Source: Sindora glabra
Lineage: Eukaryota > Streptophyta > Magnoliopsida > Fabales > Fabaceae
Direction: 5' to 3'
Assembly: GCA_020226215.1 (NCBI GenBank)
Contig: CM035228.1
Location: 63,275,989 to 63,339,988, forward strand
DNA length: 64,000 nucleotides
In this document: piece after piece, positions 37,078-49,283 of the stretch
Layout: the number at the start of each line of letters is the position of its first letter
Position numbering within the stretch: the first letter of the stretch is position 1
Notes under the pieces: model-generated
What the model was told of the DNA's origin: nothing
The model's input: only the letters and a program-made list of their open reading frames with translations
Database searches by the model: none
Made by a program: the position numbers and the translations under genes

Positions 37078-38320
37078 GAGTAAATAGGCAAAATTGTTCT
37101 TGAAAGTTAAGATTGACATTAAATTAGTTTGAAATTTTATTATGATATCAATTTAATTTAATTTCGTTAAATTTGACATCAAATTAATTCTATTGTTGAT
37201 TGACGTTAAATTCCCCTTGAAGGATTTTATTAATATCAAATTAGTCCTAACTTTATTTTGACATCAAATTACTCCTATCATTAATATTTTTGTTAGTAAA
37301 TTTGAGTTACAAGTTAAATCTTTCCTTCTCTAATTATAGACCAATAAAAAATACAAAATACTAAATTAAGTTAGAAATTTTATTTTAAGAGAAAGTATTC
37401 TATTTTTCTCTTAAAGAAAAAATCAGACCTGAAACATCTAATAGTGATACTTTCTTTAAAGAAATCAATCAATGAACCAAACAATGAGCAAATTCATTAG
37501 AAAGCAAAATTGGTTAAGTTTTAAGCCTTTATAGTATAATAACCTAACCTAGAAAAATTGAAATTCTAAGCAAGATATTCTAAACCCTAGTAGTAATAAC
37601 AAATAATATCAACAAAATAACAATAACACTAAATGCTAAAATGGATTGTAATCCAAACAACCAAATCAAGGTTCAAACTAAAAATTATTAACTAAATAGC
37701 AAAAAGTTTCAAAAATTAATTACTTTCTTTTTAAAAATGGTGGCATTAAGATCAAATATTAATAAAAATTAAAAAACACATAAGAAAGTAAAAAGACCGA
37801 AAAATATAAAAAAAAGGAAAAAATGCACAACAAAATAAAAAATAATAACGAAAAAAAGGAAAACATAAAAGAGAGAGATAATAATAAACATAAAAAAACT
37901 TTTAAAGTGTGTCTATTACTCTTAATGATATAATTGCAAAGGTATGAAGTGTCGTTTCACTTCAAATATTCTTGCTTATAAATGATATAAAGTTTAAAAC
38001 TTTTTGTTGTTTAGTTGAACATTTTTAATTTGGATATTTTTAATTGTTTAGATTGCAATCCATTTTAGCATTTTATATTTTTAATTGGTCTACAATTAGA
38101 TAAAGGAAAATTTAATTACAACTCAAGTTTTGAAACAAAAATACTAATAACATGACTAATTTGATATTAAAATAAAAGTTAAGACTAATTTGATGTTAAT
38201 ATAATCTTTTAGAACTAATTTGATGTAAATCTAATGGAATTAGATTAAATTAATATTATAATAAAATTTGAACTAATTTAATATCAATTTAATCTTTCAA
38301 AAATAAATCTACACATAAAT
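37078..38320. repeat. Long-terminal-inverted-repeat (MULE- or foldback-like) element
   Basis: The left arm (about 37078-37340, resuming 37630-37720) and right arm (about 37985-38320) are reverse complements with moderate divergence. Matching words are TTGAAAG, ATCAAATTAGTC, CTCTAATTATAGACCAAT / TATCTAATTGTAGACCAAT, and TGCTAAAATGGATTG. Extra DNA of about 280 bp sits inside the left arm only. The outer end GAGTAAATAGGCAAAATT is of the kind seen at Mutator-like MITEs, but the right end has drifted and no target duplication was found. Confidence 0.6.
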
Positions 38321-41300
38321 ACATGTCTTTTTAAAAGGCAGTATATTAAAAAATATTTGTATATCTTTATATGATTATCCGTTGCCTTCCTTACTTTATT
38401 AATAATGATTATAAGTAGTCATTTGATGCCGCATGTTGCTTTCATCACCATGCAAACAAATACGTTACAAGAATAATTAGTAAATGTCAAAATAATAAAA
38501 TAATAGAGTAAATGGCAAATTTAACAAAATATTTAAAATTTTGTTTGATTATAAGAACGTATAGTTTAACAAAAGAGAGGAAATATTTTAATAATATTTG
38601 AAAAAAATCTCAATCAGAAGTTCAATATTTTAATAATTTAATTTTTAAAGATTAATTAATTTTAATTTTCTAATTTTTTCCTATCAATTTCTAAAAGTTT
38701 ATAAGTGAAAAAAAGAATAATTAAATATTTAAATACTAATAAAAATTAAAATTTAATTGGCAACTTATGATAGTGGAATCTTAACTTTAAGATATTAGTT
38801 TGGGTTGTATTTTCTGATTCTAATTTCTTCTATCCAAAATGTTAAAAAAAGAAAGTAAAAATAAATAAATAGTATATTGTAAATAAAAATAAACGCTAAA
38901 TTATAAAACTTAAGATAAAAATGATAATAGTAATTTAATTTTTAAATATTAATTAGAATTTGATATTTTAATTTTTAAAAAGCTAAAAAGAGATAAAAAT
39001 AAAAATAAGTAATAAAGTTTAAATTTGTTATTTTGTAGAAATAAAGATAATCTGACGTCATCAAAATAAGAATGATGCGGGTGCCATCGGAAAAAAGGAA
39101 GATCTATCAGAGACCACTTTCATTATATAAATACAGTTATACAGATAGATTACCGTATCTTTATTGTAGTAGGCTGATGCTATTAAAATGTATAAACAAA
39201 CAATGAAAGCTAAATTTATATTACATAATAAAATATGAGTCATTACTTACATATTTTGATATTATAAAGGAATGGAGTACCATACCCATATATGTTTTTG
39301 AGTGTACATATTTTGGATATAGTTGCAATGTTCGCTTATCATGTGATCCACTATAACAACTAATTAGTTAGTCAATTCTCTTGTATCAATTTCCGGCAAT
39401 AATGATTGATATCATTAAATACTTAATTATTTCAATTTTGTTTTAGAAATAATAATGTAAAAAATGTTTAAAAAAAGGGAAATTCTCACCAATTAAATGG
39501 CTGCCACCTTGAAGAGTCATTGAAAAAGCATTTCAAAAAAATAAAAATTAAACGCATGTATTCTAAAGGTGAACTTTTGTTGTAGAAATTTTTCGATGGT
39601 TTGGTAAGTTTGCTTTGTCCTTGCATCTCAAAGCTTTCCAGGGGTTATAATTACTGAATACATTAATTTTACAGTTTTGTTATTTTCTCACTTCATTTCA
39701 AAAAAAAAAGAACACTCATTTGATTTATTTTTTCAAAAAGTATTTTTATAAAAAAATTATATATATATATATATATATTGATAAAAGCATGACATATTAT
39801 TCATATGTTTAATTCAAAAATAATAATGAAAAAGAGAAATATTTTTTTTATATTTTTTATATTTAATATTAAATAAATAAAATATGTTTTACTTTATCAT
39901 TTTATAATTATATTTTATAAAAAATGTTGTTGATCAAAACAAACAGCATAAATCACAAAACTCAAACAACAATCAATATTGCAATGTTTTGGCAAGTAAA
40001 TTATTTTTTACGAAAACATAAATATCAACAAAGACATCCACCCGGCAAACTTATAAAAAATGCTACAAAATTTCAACAACAAAAATTCTCCTTTAGGATG
40101 CAAGCATTTAAAATTAAAAAAAAGAAAATTTGTTCACTGTTGATGTCAATTATTGTTGCGGAAGTTAGAGCAAAAGGAAGGATTGACTAACCAATCATTA
40201 TTATTGACTTGCCAGTAGTGAAAGACATGAAAAATTAATATTAAAACTGTTTCTTCGGCCTATACACCTTTAAAGAAAATATCTGGGTATGGAAGTCTAA
40301 TCCCTTTATCATATAATATTGAGAGTTCAAAACATAATGGATTTAGAAATGTTAATTTATGATAAATAAAGTCAACCAAACAAAATGAAAAAAATGTATT
40401 GCTTAAACAAATATTTAGGAATTTGTTGGAAGAATAATGAGGAGTTAATAATATATCATTGTCCCACTTTTAAATGTTTGGAGCTAGAACTAACATTCTT
40501 AACGATGTAATGATGCCTGATATTGTTATGGAGTTTTCCCTTTTTCTGTGTTCTTGATTCGAACTCTGAGCATTGCTTTTATATTAAGTGGCTTTTTTTA
40601 ATAAAAAAAAAAATCTAGGAACTAGAGTTATCAAATAGATAAATCACGTTATTACATTTGAAAATCTTTGCAACATGTTCAAAATTTTATTGAATGTCTA
40701 AATTGAAAATATTATTTAAACAACATGTTGAACATTTTATTTTTATAAAATTTGTGCCTTTCCTTTGTTATTGACTTTTTTTTAAATATCTTATTTGTAG
40801 CCTTATCAGTTACGTGATTTTAAAAAGAAATTAAGAGTTTGTTTGTTTACTGCTTTTAAAAATATTTTTTATTTTTTATTTTTAAAAATAAAAAATTTAG
40901 TTTAATAAACTGTTTTCTAGATCTGTCTTTGAAAATTATAACACTAAATGTGTCATTTAAAAATAGAAAAATATAAACAAATTTTTTTATACTTTCTTAA
41001 CTTATTCTTTTATTTTGGATGTTAATTTTATAATTAAATAAAATATTTATCTATTGAAACATCCTTTATTCTTTATTTTTTTAAATCCGACAACAGTTTT
41101 TAAAAATTAAAAAATAATTTTTTTGAAATAAGTTTAAAAAAATAAAAATATATCCAAATGGACCCTAATTTCTTTTTTCACTCGGCACAGGTTTAAAATT
41201 AATAATTATATAAATTCACAAATGTTAGCCTCCTTGCAGACAAATATTTATAAATCAATGGACATAAAATGCTAATTAAAAATCAAAATAAAAATAAACT

Positions 41301-41436
41301 TAAAACCCTAATTATAAGAAAAAAAAATTGTACATGAACGAACTTACAAATTGAAACAAGCTGCCGAGACCACTAGACTACCAGTGGAATTTAACCTGGA
41401 AACTGATCGACCCTCAATAACGGGCACAATGGAGAC
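38321..41436. other. AT-rich intergenic DNA
   Basis: No gene. A (TA)n run is at about 39757-39779. The last 100 bp (41345-41436) are GC-richer and are the left half of the pre-insertion target of the hAT-2 element; this short segment was not identified. Confidence 0.5.
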
Positions 41437-41444
41437 AGCCTCCC
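41437..41444. repeat. Target-site duplication AGCCTCCC (left)
   Basis: Identical to the 8 bp at 49296-49303 on the other side of hAT-2. Eight base pairs is the size characteristic of hAT insertions. Confidence 0.95.
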
Positions 41445-41456
41445 TAGGGGTGGGAA
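41445..41456 (+). repeat. Left terminal inverted repeat of hAT-2
   Basis: TAGGGGTGGGAA, perfectly inverted at 49284-49295. Confidence 0.92.
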
Positions 41457-41640
41457 AAAAATTCCATCCGAGCCAACCCGACCGACCCGACCCGAAAAAT
41501 TGCGGGCGGGTTCGGATGATATTAAATTCTCGGGCGGATATGGATGGTAAAAAGCTAAAGAAATGGCTTGCGGTCGGATTCGGACCAACAAGATATTGCC
41601 CGTCTGTGATTGAGCCCGACTGATGGATTAGGGAAAACGA
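41457..41640 (+). promoter_or_regulatory. Left subterminal region of hAT-2
   Basis: GC-rich with clustered CCGACC/CCCGAC words (41480-41505) and TCGGAT words on either strand up to about 41585. hAT transposases usually bind repeated subterminal motifs; this role is inferred. Confidence 0.5.
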
Positions 41641-43523
41641 TGTCGTTTGGCGTAAAAAAGTCCACAAAAACAATTTCAGGCTGAAGCACATTCCAGAAAC
41701 TCACTTTCCCCAATCGATCTTGCCCTAGCAGCAGCAGCAGAGAGTGACCCTCAACTCGCAAGTTTGATCATTCGTCATCCTGCCCCACCAGCAGATTCTT
41801 CAAGTTCGTCCGTTTATTAGCAAATACTACAGAGGATTCTGCACCACTGGGTGTGAAGGGTTTGCAGTGAAGAATCCTTGCTTGAGGTAAGCCACACATC
41901 CTCTGTAATATTTTTTTTTCACGAACACTTATGATTGTTCTGGTTGAACTTTTCACTGCTTCGTGTCTTTGATTAGCTTTGGATAAGAGTATTTTTCAGT
42001 GTTAGATTTTATTTTCGGTTACATGGCACGAAGATAGGGTGTTAGGGTTTGTTTTCGGTTAGATTTTGTTTTTCTGAGTTATGAATATGTTTTGGTAATG
42101 TTTTTTAGGTGCTGGTCTCTAGTGTCTTCTTTTCCTTTCTGAACAATTTTGTGATTGGGTTGGTGTGTGCAATGGCAATAACTAGGGTTAAGGTTTCTTC
42201 CATCGTTTTGCTTCCAGCTTCTGTTCTGGTTTTTGCTGTTGGTTTCACGATAGGGTTCTTTTGTAACGGAAATTTTAGTGATCTGAAAGTAAATGGGAGT
42301 AAGAAAAAGTCAAAGGAGAAAAATTTTAAATTATTTGGTGAGAAACTGAGGAATTTAACGGAATTTTTTGATAAACTTGATCTGAAAGTTAATAACTTAA
42401 AGAATAATGTGCAAACTGCAATTAGTAATAATGAAATTAAAGTTAGTGACTTGGATGGTTATATTGGAATCGCAGATTCTATTAAACTATCTGCACTGAA
42501 TGCTAGGAATCTTGTTAGGATCTTAATTAATAATGAGGAGAACTCTAATTCTATTATATCCGAGCGTAATAAGACAATTAGAAGAAAGAAAGAAGCTGGA
42601 GAAACTGAGTATCAAATGCTACAATTTCTTGGTAATTTGGTTAGGTCCAACTTTACTAAAGTGAGAGAAAATGCTAAGCAACAAACATTGGAGAAACCAT
42701 TTGAGCAAACACGAGGAAATAGTAGTACCTTTCCAGTTGAGGATAGAGCTTTAAATCCAGTCAATGATTTTAGAGTATTTGGCAATCTAGGTTCTTTTGA
42801 TTCATCAAGTGATTCTATGTTGGATCTGGATGGGAATGGGAGGATAAAATCTAATTTTGAGAGTGAAATATTTGGATCAGGAAATAGGAGCAGAAGAAGT
42901 AAGAGATATCTTAGTGGGGAAGAGTATGTTTATGGGAACAATAGATTGCAGTTCACAAATAATCAGAACTTCTCTTAAAAAATGGGTTCTAAGAAAAAAC
43001 ATGGACATATGGGAATCCCAAAAAAACCAGGTTGATTCTAAAAACTTTAATGTGAGAGTTGAACGCATGGAAAGTGAATCTTCCTTTGTTCATGAGCAGA
43101 TGTTCAACAGAGCTCATGAAACTTACAGGTCTTCTCATGACAAGAGTGAAAATGAGTCTTACGGATCTCATTTTGGAGAAGATAGAGTGGACTATAATAA
43201 TCAGGATATTACTGATGACTTTTCTGGACATAAGAATGAATCAAAATTCTCTTCCTCAGCAAAGATTTCAGATGATATTGTGTTTGATAGATATCTTGCT
43301 GAGGCAACAGACCTTCTAAAACAAGCTAAAGATCGTCTGAAGGGTAGGCATTATGAGGAGCAAGCAGAAACTTTGCTGTACAAGTCTGCCAACTTACTCT
43401 CAGTAGCTGCGGACTCAAAGCCTATGAGTTTGTTGGCTGTGGGTCAGTTGGGTAATACTTATCTTCTTCATGGAGAATTGAAGTTAAAGATTAGTTGTCA
43501 ATTGAGAACTCTTCTTTCAAGAG
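41641..43523 (+). pseudogene. Captured 5' part of a TPR-protein-like host gene
   Basis: A leader exon ends at 41886 (TTGAG|GTAAG). A 222-bp intron ends in TTTTTTAG at 42108. The ATG at 42172 (chosen over the upstream non-ATG extension) starts MAITRVKVSSIVLLPASVLV, giving one N-terminal membrane segment, then a Lys/Asn-rich coiled-coil-prone stretch (to about residue 180). The frame stops at 42978. The related sequence continues one frame over from about 42970 with ESQKNQVDSKNF, FDRYLAEATDLLKQAKDRLK, EEQAETLLYKSANLLS and SLLAVGQLGNTYLLHGELKL, then loses similarity after LRTLLSRG (43523). From memory this resembles the N-terminal half of a plant TPR-like protein; the TPR-rich C-terminal half is absent. 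A single-base insertion around 42968-42975 explains the frameshift. Retained introns point to capture from genomic DNA. Confidence 0.55.
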
Positions 43524-44614
43524 GCATTACATCATCATTCGGAAGACATAGTAGAATACTGATGGTTTATGTTGTTCTTTCTGGTTTGTATGAGAATTTT
43601 AAGATTGAAATTATGGGTTAATTAGTAATTTAGTATTATAATATGTGGATGAGTAACTTTTGACTCTGATGCATATGGTTTTGCCGTAATGGTTTTGTTT
43701 GTATGTGAAGCAGTGGCGCGCTTACTATTTCACAATTTTGCCAACCTAAATGTTTAAATTTGGATTCCCCCCTTTTTGCCCTCAATTTTTTTTTTGTCAG
43801 AAAGTAACCAGTTGAGTCATTGTCGATTTTTGCTTGCAATTTTTCAATGAGTTTCTATTTGTAGGCTTAACATTTCATTATATTTTGCTCGACAGGATTA
43901 GGGAGTTCCTTCCGGTTATCTTGTGTATTAAAAAAAAAGGGGAATTTAGTTAATTGTATTTGATATATATATATTTCTTAAGGCTCTGCATTTGGATACA
44001 TATTAAATTCCAGATTCAAATATTTATATGTCTGGTGAATTTGGGCATGTAGGAACAAGGTTAAGTCTACCTGTCTGCTTGAACGAGTTAGCTGCTGCGT
44101 TAGGATGTCTTGATTACTATTATTTAAAAAAAAATAGAGGAGTGTGAATCCAAATAGCTTATATGTCTTGAATGAGAACATATAGCACACAATTCTATTT
44201 TATATTTTATATTAGAAAATGATCACAAATAGCTGCATTTGTATATATCTTATATGTCCAATTGGAAAATGTCAAATGATTCTCTCATTTTCAAAAAAGG
44301 TTCATTTCTACTTTCATTTTTGTCATGATTTTATAATACACTAGTTATAGAACTTCAGAACTAATAACACTTAATTATGAAAGCTGTATTTGTGCTACAT
44401 TCCTAGGCCAGACTGCATGCTAGATTTGTTTATCTGATGTATACTTAAGACAACAGCTCATGTGAATAAGTTTCTTAAGCAGTACCAAGCCTAATCATTG
44501 CATCTGCATATGCTTGTTAATGTTGACAGTTAATTATAGCATATTGTTTGGAATATTGACATATTTTATTTAGCTATGTATAACCAAAATGTGCATTTTA
44601 TTCCTAAATGTACA
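43524..44614 (+). other. Interval between captured fragment and transposase gene
   Basis: No coding motif. The ORF tail at 43524-43621 has no recognised similarity. TACAG at about 44610-44614 is a good splice acceptor just before the transposase start, so the transposase leader probably has an intron whose donor I could not fix. Confidence 0.5.
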
Positions 44615-44628
44615 GGTTCCTTCTATAA

Positions 44629-47152
44629 ATGGATCCCGAGCCTCCGTTAGCTGGTGGGGTGGCTACTCCAACATGCAATCAACCTCCCAATGTGAATCCA
44701 AAATCAACTCCTCCCGTGACATCAACTCCAATACAATCCTCCTCCTCAAGTGCAAAGTTTCAACTTGGTTCTACTCATAAAACCCCTGCTGGTCCAAGTG
44801 AGAAAGGCAAAGCTCTTGATTATCCAAGCAACAAAGGCAAGACTCCTGCTACTTCTGGTGAAAAACGTAAATCCCCTGCTGCCCCGTCTACTAAAAACTC
44901 CAAGGCAAAGCTTCCTAGTGGTAAGAAAAAGAAGATCACAACAAGAAGGCCGGATGCTAACAAAGTAGCTGGAATCCAAACAAGAAAAAGGTCTATAGCA
45001 TGGAATCACTTTGTGAAAGTGCCTGAAGATGAGGTAAGTGAACCTACAGCTGAATGCATTCATTGTGGCCATAGGTTTTTAGCTGGTACCAAAGAGCATG
45101 GCACATCAAACTTGTTAGCCCACATAAAGAAGTGTCCAAAATATGCACACACACTTGACACCGACCCTAAACAAAAAATGCTAGACTTCACAAACATGTC
45201 TACTAGTAAGCAATTAGCGGGTTCTATGTTAAATGCATTTGATCCTAAAGAGTGTAGGAAGGGCATAGCTTTCTTTGTTATATGTGATGAGCAACCATTT
45301 AAGGTTGTTGAGGGCTTTGGGTTTAGATACACGTGTAAAAGACTATGTCCAAGGTTGGATGTGCCTACTAGAAAGACAATAGCAAGTGATTGCTATAAAA
45401 TCTACATGGAGGAGAAAGATAGGCTTAAGGGTTTGTTGAAAACTAGTTGTGCAAGAGTGTGCTTAACTACAGATTGTTGGACATCTGTTCAAAATCTGAA
45501 TTATTTGTCTTTAACAGCCCATTTCATTGATAATGAATGGAACTACCAAAAAAGAATTCTTAACTTCTGTCTAGTGCCAAATCACAAAGGGGAAATAATT
45601 GGGAAGACCATTGAAGCTTGTCTAAATGAGTGGGGTTTAAAGCAAGTGTTCACCATCACAGTTGACAATGCTAGTTCTAATGATGTAGCCGTAGGATACT
45701 TAAAAAAGAAACTAAACAATTGGAATGGGTTGGTGTTGAATGGGGATATGATGCATATTCGGTGTTGTGCACATATTCTCAACCTAGTGGTGAGTGAGGG
45801 GTTGAAAGACTACCACAAGTCCATTGCTGCAATAAGGAATGCTGTCCGTTATATTAGATCATCAGCTTCTAGGCTAGCAAGGTTTAGGAAGGCCATCAAA
45901 GCAGAAAACATAGAATCCAATGCCTTGGTTTGCTTAGATGTGCCCACTAGATGGAACTCAACCTATGCAATGCTTGAATCAGCTGAGAAGTTCCAAAAGG
46001 CATTCGAGAGATTGGAGGAGGATGATAGTGACTATTTGCTATACTTTGGAGATTCTGAGAGAAAAGGGGATCCTCCAAACAATAGTGATTGGGACAATGC
46101 TAGGGCATTTATCAAGTTCTTGAAGATTTTCTATGATATCACCTTAGCTTTATCTGCTTCATTGCATGTGACTTCTAGCTCTCTTTACACACATATATCC
46201 GTTGTGCAAAGTGAGTTAAATGAATGGACAACAGCTAGGAATGCAGATTCTGTGTTATATTTCATGGCCATTGAAATGAAGATGAAGTGTGACAAATATT
46301 GGGGTTTAATTGAATCTATGAATCCTATCACATTCATTGCAAATATTCTTGATCCAAGGTTCAAATTGGCCTACATTGGATGGTCATTTGAAGAGATTTA
46401 TGGAGAAATACTTGCTAAAACCATGGTAAACAAGGTTAAAGCATCCTTAACTAGGATGTATGAATGGTATGCAAGTGAATATGGGAAGCCAAGTGCCAAT
46501 GAGAAGGGGACATTAGAAGGAGATTCTTCAAGCAAAAATGACCCAATAGTTCAAAGTCATGCTCAGAAAGCAAAAACTGCTGCTTTCTGGTCATATATGA
46601 AGAAGAAAGACACCATTCATGTGAAGAATGAATTAGAAAATTATCTCCATGAGCCATGTATTGAAGAGAAAGATGAAAGTTATGATATTTTAGCTTGGTG
46701 GAAGGTGAACAGCTCAAGGTTTGAAGTGCTGTCTAGGATGGCAAGGAATGTCTTGGCTGTCCCTGTTTCAACAGTTGCATCAGAGTCTGCATTTAGCACG
46801 GGTGGGCGTGTACTTGATGTATTTAGGAGTTCCCTTCACCCAAAGACAGCAGAAGCTCTTATTTGCACCCAAAATTGGTTGAAACCCTCCAAATTCCAAC
46901 TCCAAGACTTTAAGTTTGGTGATGATGCTTACAAAGATATGGAGAAAGGTAATTAATAATTACACCTTTTATATGTTTGCATATACTAATTTTTAACATA
47001 TTCCTTAACTGTTTTATGATCAATAATTATTTTTTTTCATTATTACAGAATTGGCAGCATCCTTTAAAGATGGCAGCAGCAATTCTAGGCCAAGCAATGT
47101 AAGAGCAAGGAAAGAGATCATGCAAGACCCACAGCCTATGGCTGTGGACTAA
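44629..47152 (+). CDS. Ac-type hAT transposase, two exons, apparently intact
   Basis: Exon 1 44629-46948, intron 46949-47048 (GTAATT...TTACAG), exon 2 47049-47152; the joined product is 807 residues. Read through without the intron, the frame would stop three codons into it. A Pro/Lys-rich N-terminus with likely nuclear localisation signal (GKKKKITTRR, about 98-107) is followed by a BED zinc finger (W125, C143, C146, H165, C169). The RNase-H-like catalytic core has D282 in TTDCW and D346 in TVDNASSND, then CCAHILNLVV, RWNST, a DUF4413-like helical region (about 505-620) and the C-terminal hAT dimerisation block with E719 (ASESAFSTGGRVLDVFRSSL ... ALICTQNWL). All three catalytic acids are present. 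It acts in the nucleus, binding the element ends and cutting them out. The ATG follows a splice acceptor at 44614. Confidence 0.92.
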
Positions 47153-47717
47153 AAATGTGGAAGGTTCTTTCTACTCCCTTTCACTTATGAAGCTGCATTT
47201 TTTTTCCATTACGTATTCTTTTTCTATTCCCTGTAGGTTTGATCAAATTGATGGTGCCTTCTTTTGTTGATGATATGAGGCACCAGCATGTTATCATTTT
47301 TTGATAAATAGTTCTTCATACTTTTGTGAATATTAGTGCTTGGGGCTAGCACCAATTTTTGGAGTGTTGCTGACCTGAATAGGAAAATTATGGTATATAG
47401 AAGCACACACAGCCACTAGTGCAGTAAATGTGGCTTGATTAGGAAATCATGGTATATAATAGCACAAAGATGATTTTTTGGTAGAATGCTTGTTGCTAAG
47501 TGTAAATGTAATAGGCAGGTTCATAGTTGTTTTAAGTGACTTAAACTAGCATTCATGTAAAACTCTTCCAAAGTCCTCTTATATATTAGCTCTTTGATGA
47601 ATTTAACTGACTAATTTTGTGTACATTCCATGTTATTACAGTAGCTTAGATTTTATTTTTGTTGACCTGAATTTGAGTTACATTGTATATGGAGCAAATT
47701 TATCATAGAAGTTGCAG
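47153..47717 (+). other. 3' region of the transposase gene
   Basis: Non-coding, presumed 3' UTR and spacer. No canonical element end is seen here, which argues against a smaller hAT nested around the transposase gene alone. Confidence 0.5.
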
Positions 47718-48753
47718 GAGAGGATGAGTGTTCTAGTGCAGTAAATTTGTCAAACTTGGATTATTGGTAAGTGGATCACACCAAGAGAGCAAAAATGGGT
47801 ACCACATGGGACACATTTTCATCAATTGGTTTTGAGTGTATGCAGACAATGGAGAGGCTGCTTGACATGTCAGCTTTAACTTTGGAGGAATACAATGATG
47901 TTCTTGTTCTCTCTAATAAAATGGTAAAATTTTAGACAAAGCAGATGTTCAATTTACTCTTGATATGCTTGATAATTGTATGGGGTTATATTTGATTGTG
48001 ATAGTAGCTGTTCTTGTGATGTTTTCTCATGGAGGATTCATTTTGCAAAAATATTTGTAGTGAAAGCAGCCAATATCTGTTACTGCTCAGGTTCTTCTAT
48101 GTTTTCTTAGCACAGTTTATCTGAACATATTTTTCAAATTTCTATCATCTAATCTTTTATACTTAATTGGTCATATAGGGAGATCATCTTACGGAAGTAC
48201 TTTTACAGGCTTATCAATAAGTGTTACTAATGACTTGGAACGTGTTTGGCATGGTATAATTTTGGAGAACAAATTTTTCAATAACGGTCTTTCCTGCTCG
48301 TTGATGATTTTGTGTAGCTTGAACCTTATGATATGCCAGAAATCGAACCTAGTATAGTTTTCTTAGGCACTTTTCTTCTCACAAGTTTTCTTATGTGACA
48401 GTCAAGGGTGCAGCACCCAGATGTAGACTCTGCATCCAGGTGCATTGGAACTGTTCTATAGCTCATATCATATGACTGCCTTTTGCTTTCATATTTTTCT
48501 ATATTAAGAGGCTAAATATTTTCTTTTGGGATGTTTTTTGCAGTAAGGAACCTGCAATTGCAATATGCAATTCAACTGATACACCCAAGAAAGACTCAGA
48601 TAGACTTCATCTTCAGAAAGAAGTTTTAGAAGCATTATTTAGTGTTCCAAAAAGGTCTGAAGAAGAACCAAAGAGAATTCATCCAGTGAGAGCAAAACCA
48701 TATAGCAAACCTGTTGAGCGACCTCTGGAAGATTCCATAACAGAACAAGGAGG
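47718..48753 (+). pseudogene. Captured exons of an SMR-domain-protein-like host gene
   Basis: Three coding pieces separated by consensus introns. Piece 1 (about 47718-47935) reads ECSSAVNLSNLDYW, stop, VDHTKRAKMGTTWDTFSSIG, MERLLDMSALTLEEYNDVLV, then a GT donor. Piece 2 (48402-48439) reads RVQHPDVDSAS. Piece 3 (48544-48753) completes that codon and reads KEPAIAICNSTDTPKKDSDR, LQKEVLEALFSVPKRSEEEP, RIHPVRAKPYSKPVERPLED, then a GTATGC donor. Pieces 2 and 3 join in frame across proper GT/AG sites. From memory the EVLEALF.VP region resembles the part before the DUF1771/SMR domains of Arabidopsis At5g58720-type proteins; this identity is weakly held. One in-frame TAA at 47767 shows it is not functional. 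No SMR domain is present. Confidence 0.5.
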
Positions 48754-49124
48754 GTATGCGCTGGATATTATTCTTTACCAAAAATTAACAAGGATCCAAA
48801 TAGAAAATGTCATTGCAAGAAATTTTTACATTGTTCTTATCATCTAACATGATAGATAACGTTTTAATTTTTACATTGTTCTTATCATCTTTTCTCCTAT
48901 GTTAGGTGTTCCGTTTGTTTTTATTTTTTTAATTCCAACAGCAGTGTATTAAAATATTCCATTTTGAATTAATTGGTCTTCAGCTTTTGTTAATTCCTAC
49001 TCAAGTTATTCATGCCTTGTAATGTAGTTGAATGATGCATGAAAAGGAAACATACAATGTGGTCTAGTACTGATTTTCGTCTTAGAAATGTGATAAAAGG
49101 TTGAACTTATTTCTGATAAAAGGT
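48754..49124 (+). other. Spacer between captured exons and right terminal region
   Basis: No coding signal. Probably intron sequence that came with the captured fragment, since a donor (GTATGC) precedes it and no acceptor follows before the element's end. Confidence 0.45.
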
Positions 49125-49283
49125 TTCAATCCGACCGAAACCACTTGGAACCGCTCAAAACCGACTTGTTCGGTTAATGTCGGATAGAGCCTCTCAAGCG
49201 GTCGGTTGCGGTTGGGATATGGTCATTAATGGTTAGAGTCGGTCGGGTTGGAATGTACCTACTAACCGGTTCCACCTGACCGA
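49125..49283 (+). promoter_or_regulatory. Right subterminal region of hAT-2
   Basis: Dense CCGACCG, GTCGG, CGGTTGCGG and ACCGGTTCC words in both orientations. They are similar in kind, though not in exact sequence, to the left subterminal block. Confidence 0.5.

Noticed and set aside
39924..40190. 88-codon plus-strand frame
   Set aside because: Asn/Lys/Gln-rich translation typical of chance frames in AT-rich DNA, with no domain or conserved context.
41345..41440. tRNA-like words on the minus strand (TAGTCTAGTGGT, GGTTAAATTCC)
   Set aside because: The A-box-like word lies downstream of the B-box-like word, the wrong order for a tRNA gene or tRNA-derived SINE, and no cloverleaf can be drawn.
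41344..41691. Overlapping open frames on both strands around the left end of hAT-2 (for example a minus-strand 115-codon frame)
   Set aside because: They cross the transposon boundary at 41445 and exist because this stretch is GC-rich and stop-poor; no domain or splice context supports any of them.
43636..44190. Two minus-strand frames between the TPR-like fragment and the transposase
   Set aside because: No domain similarity, and both lie in non-coding spacer of hAT-2.
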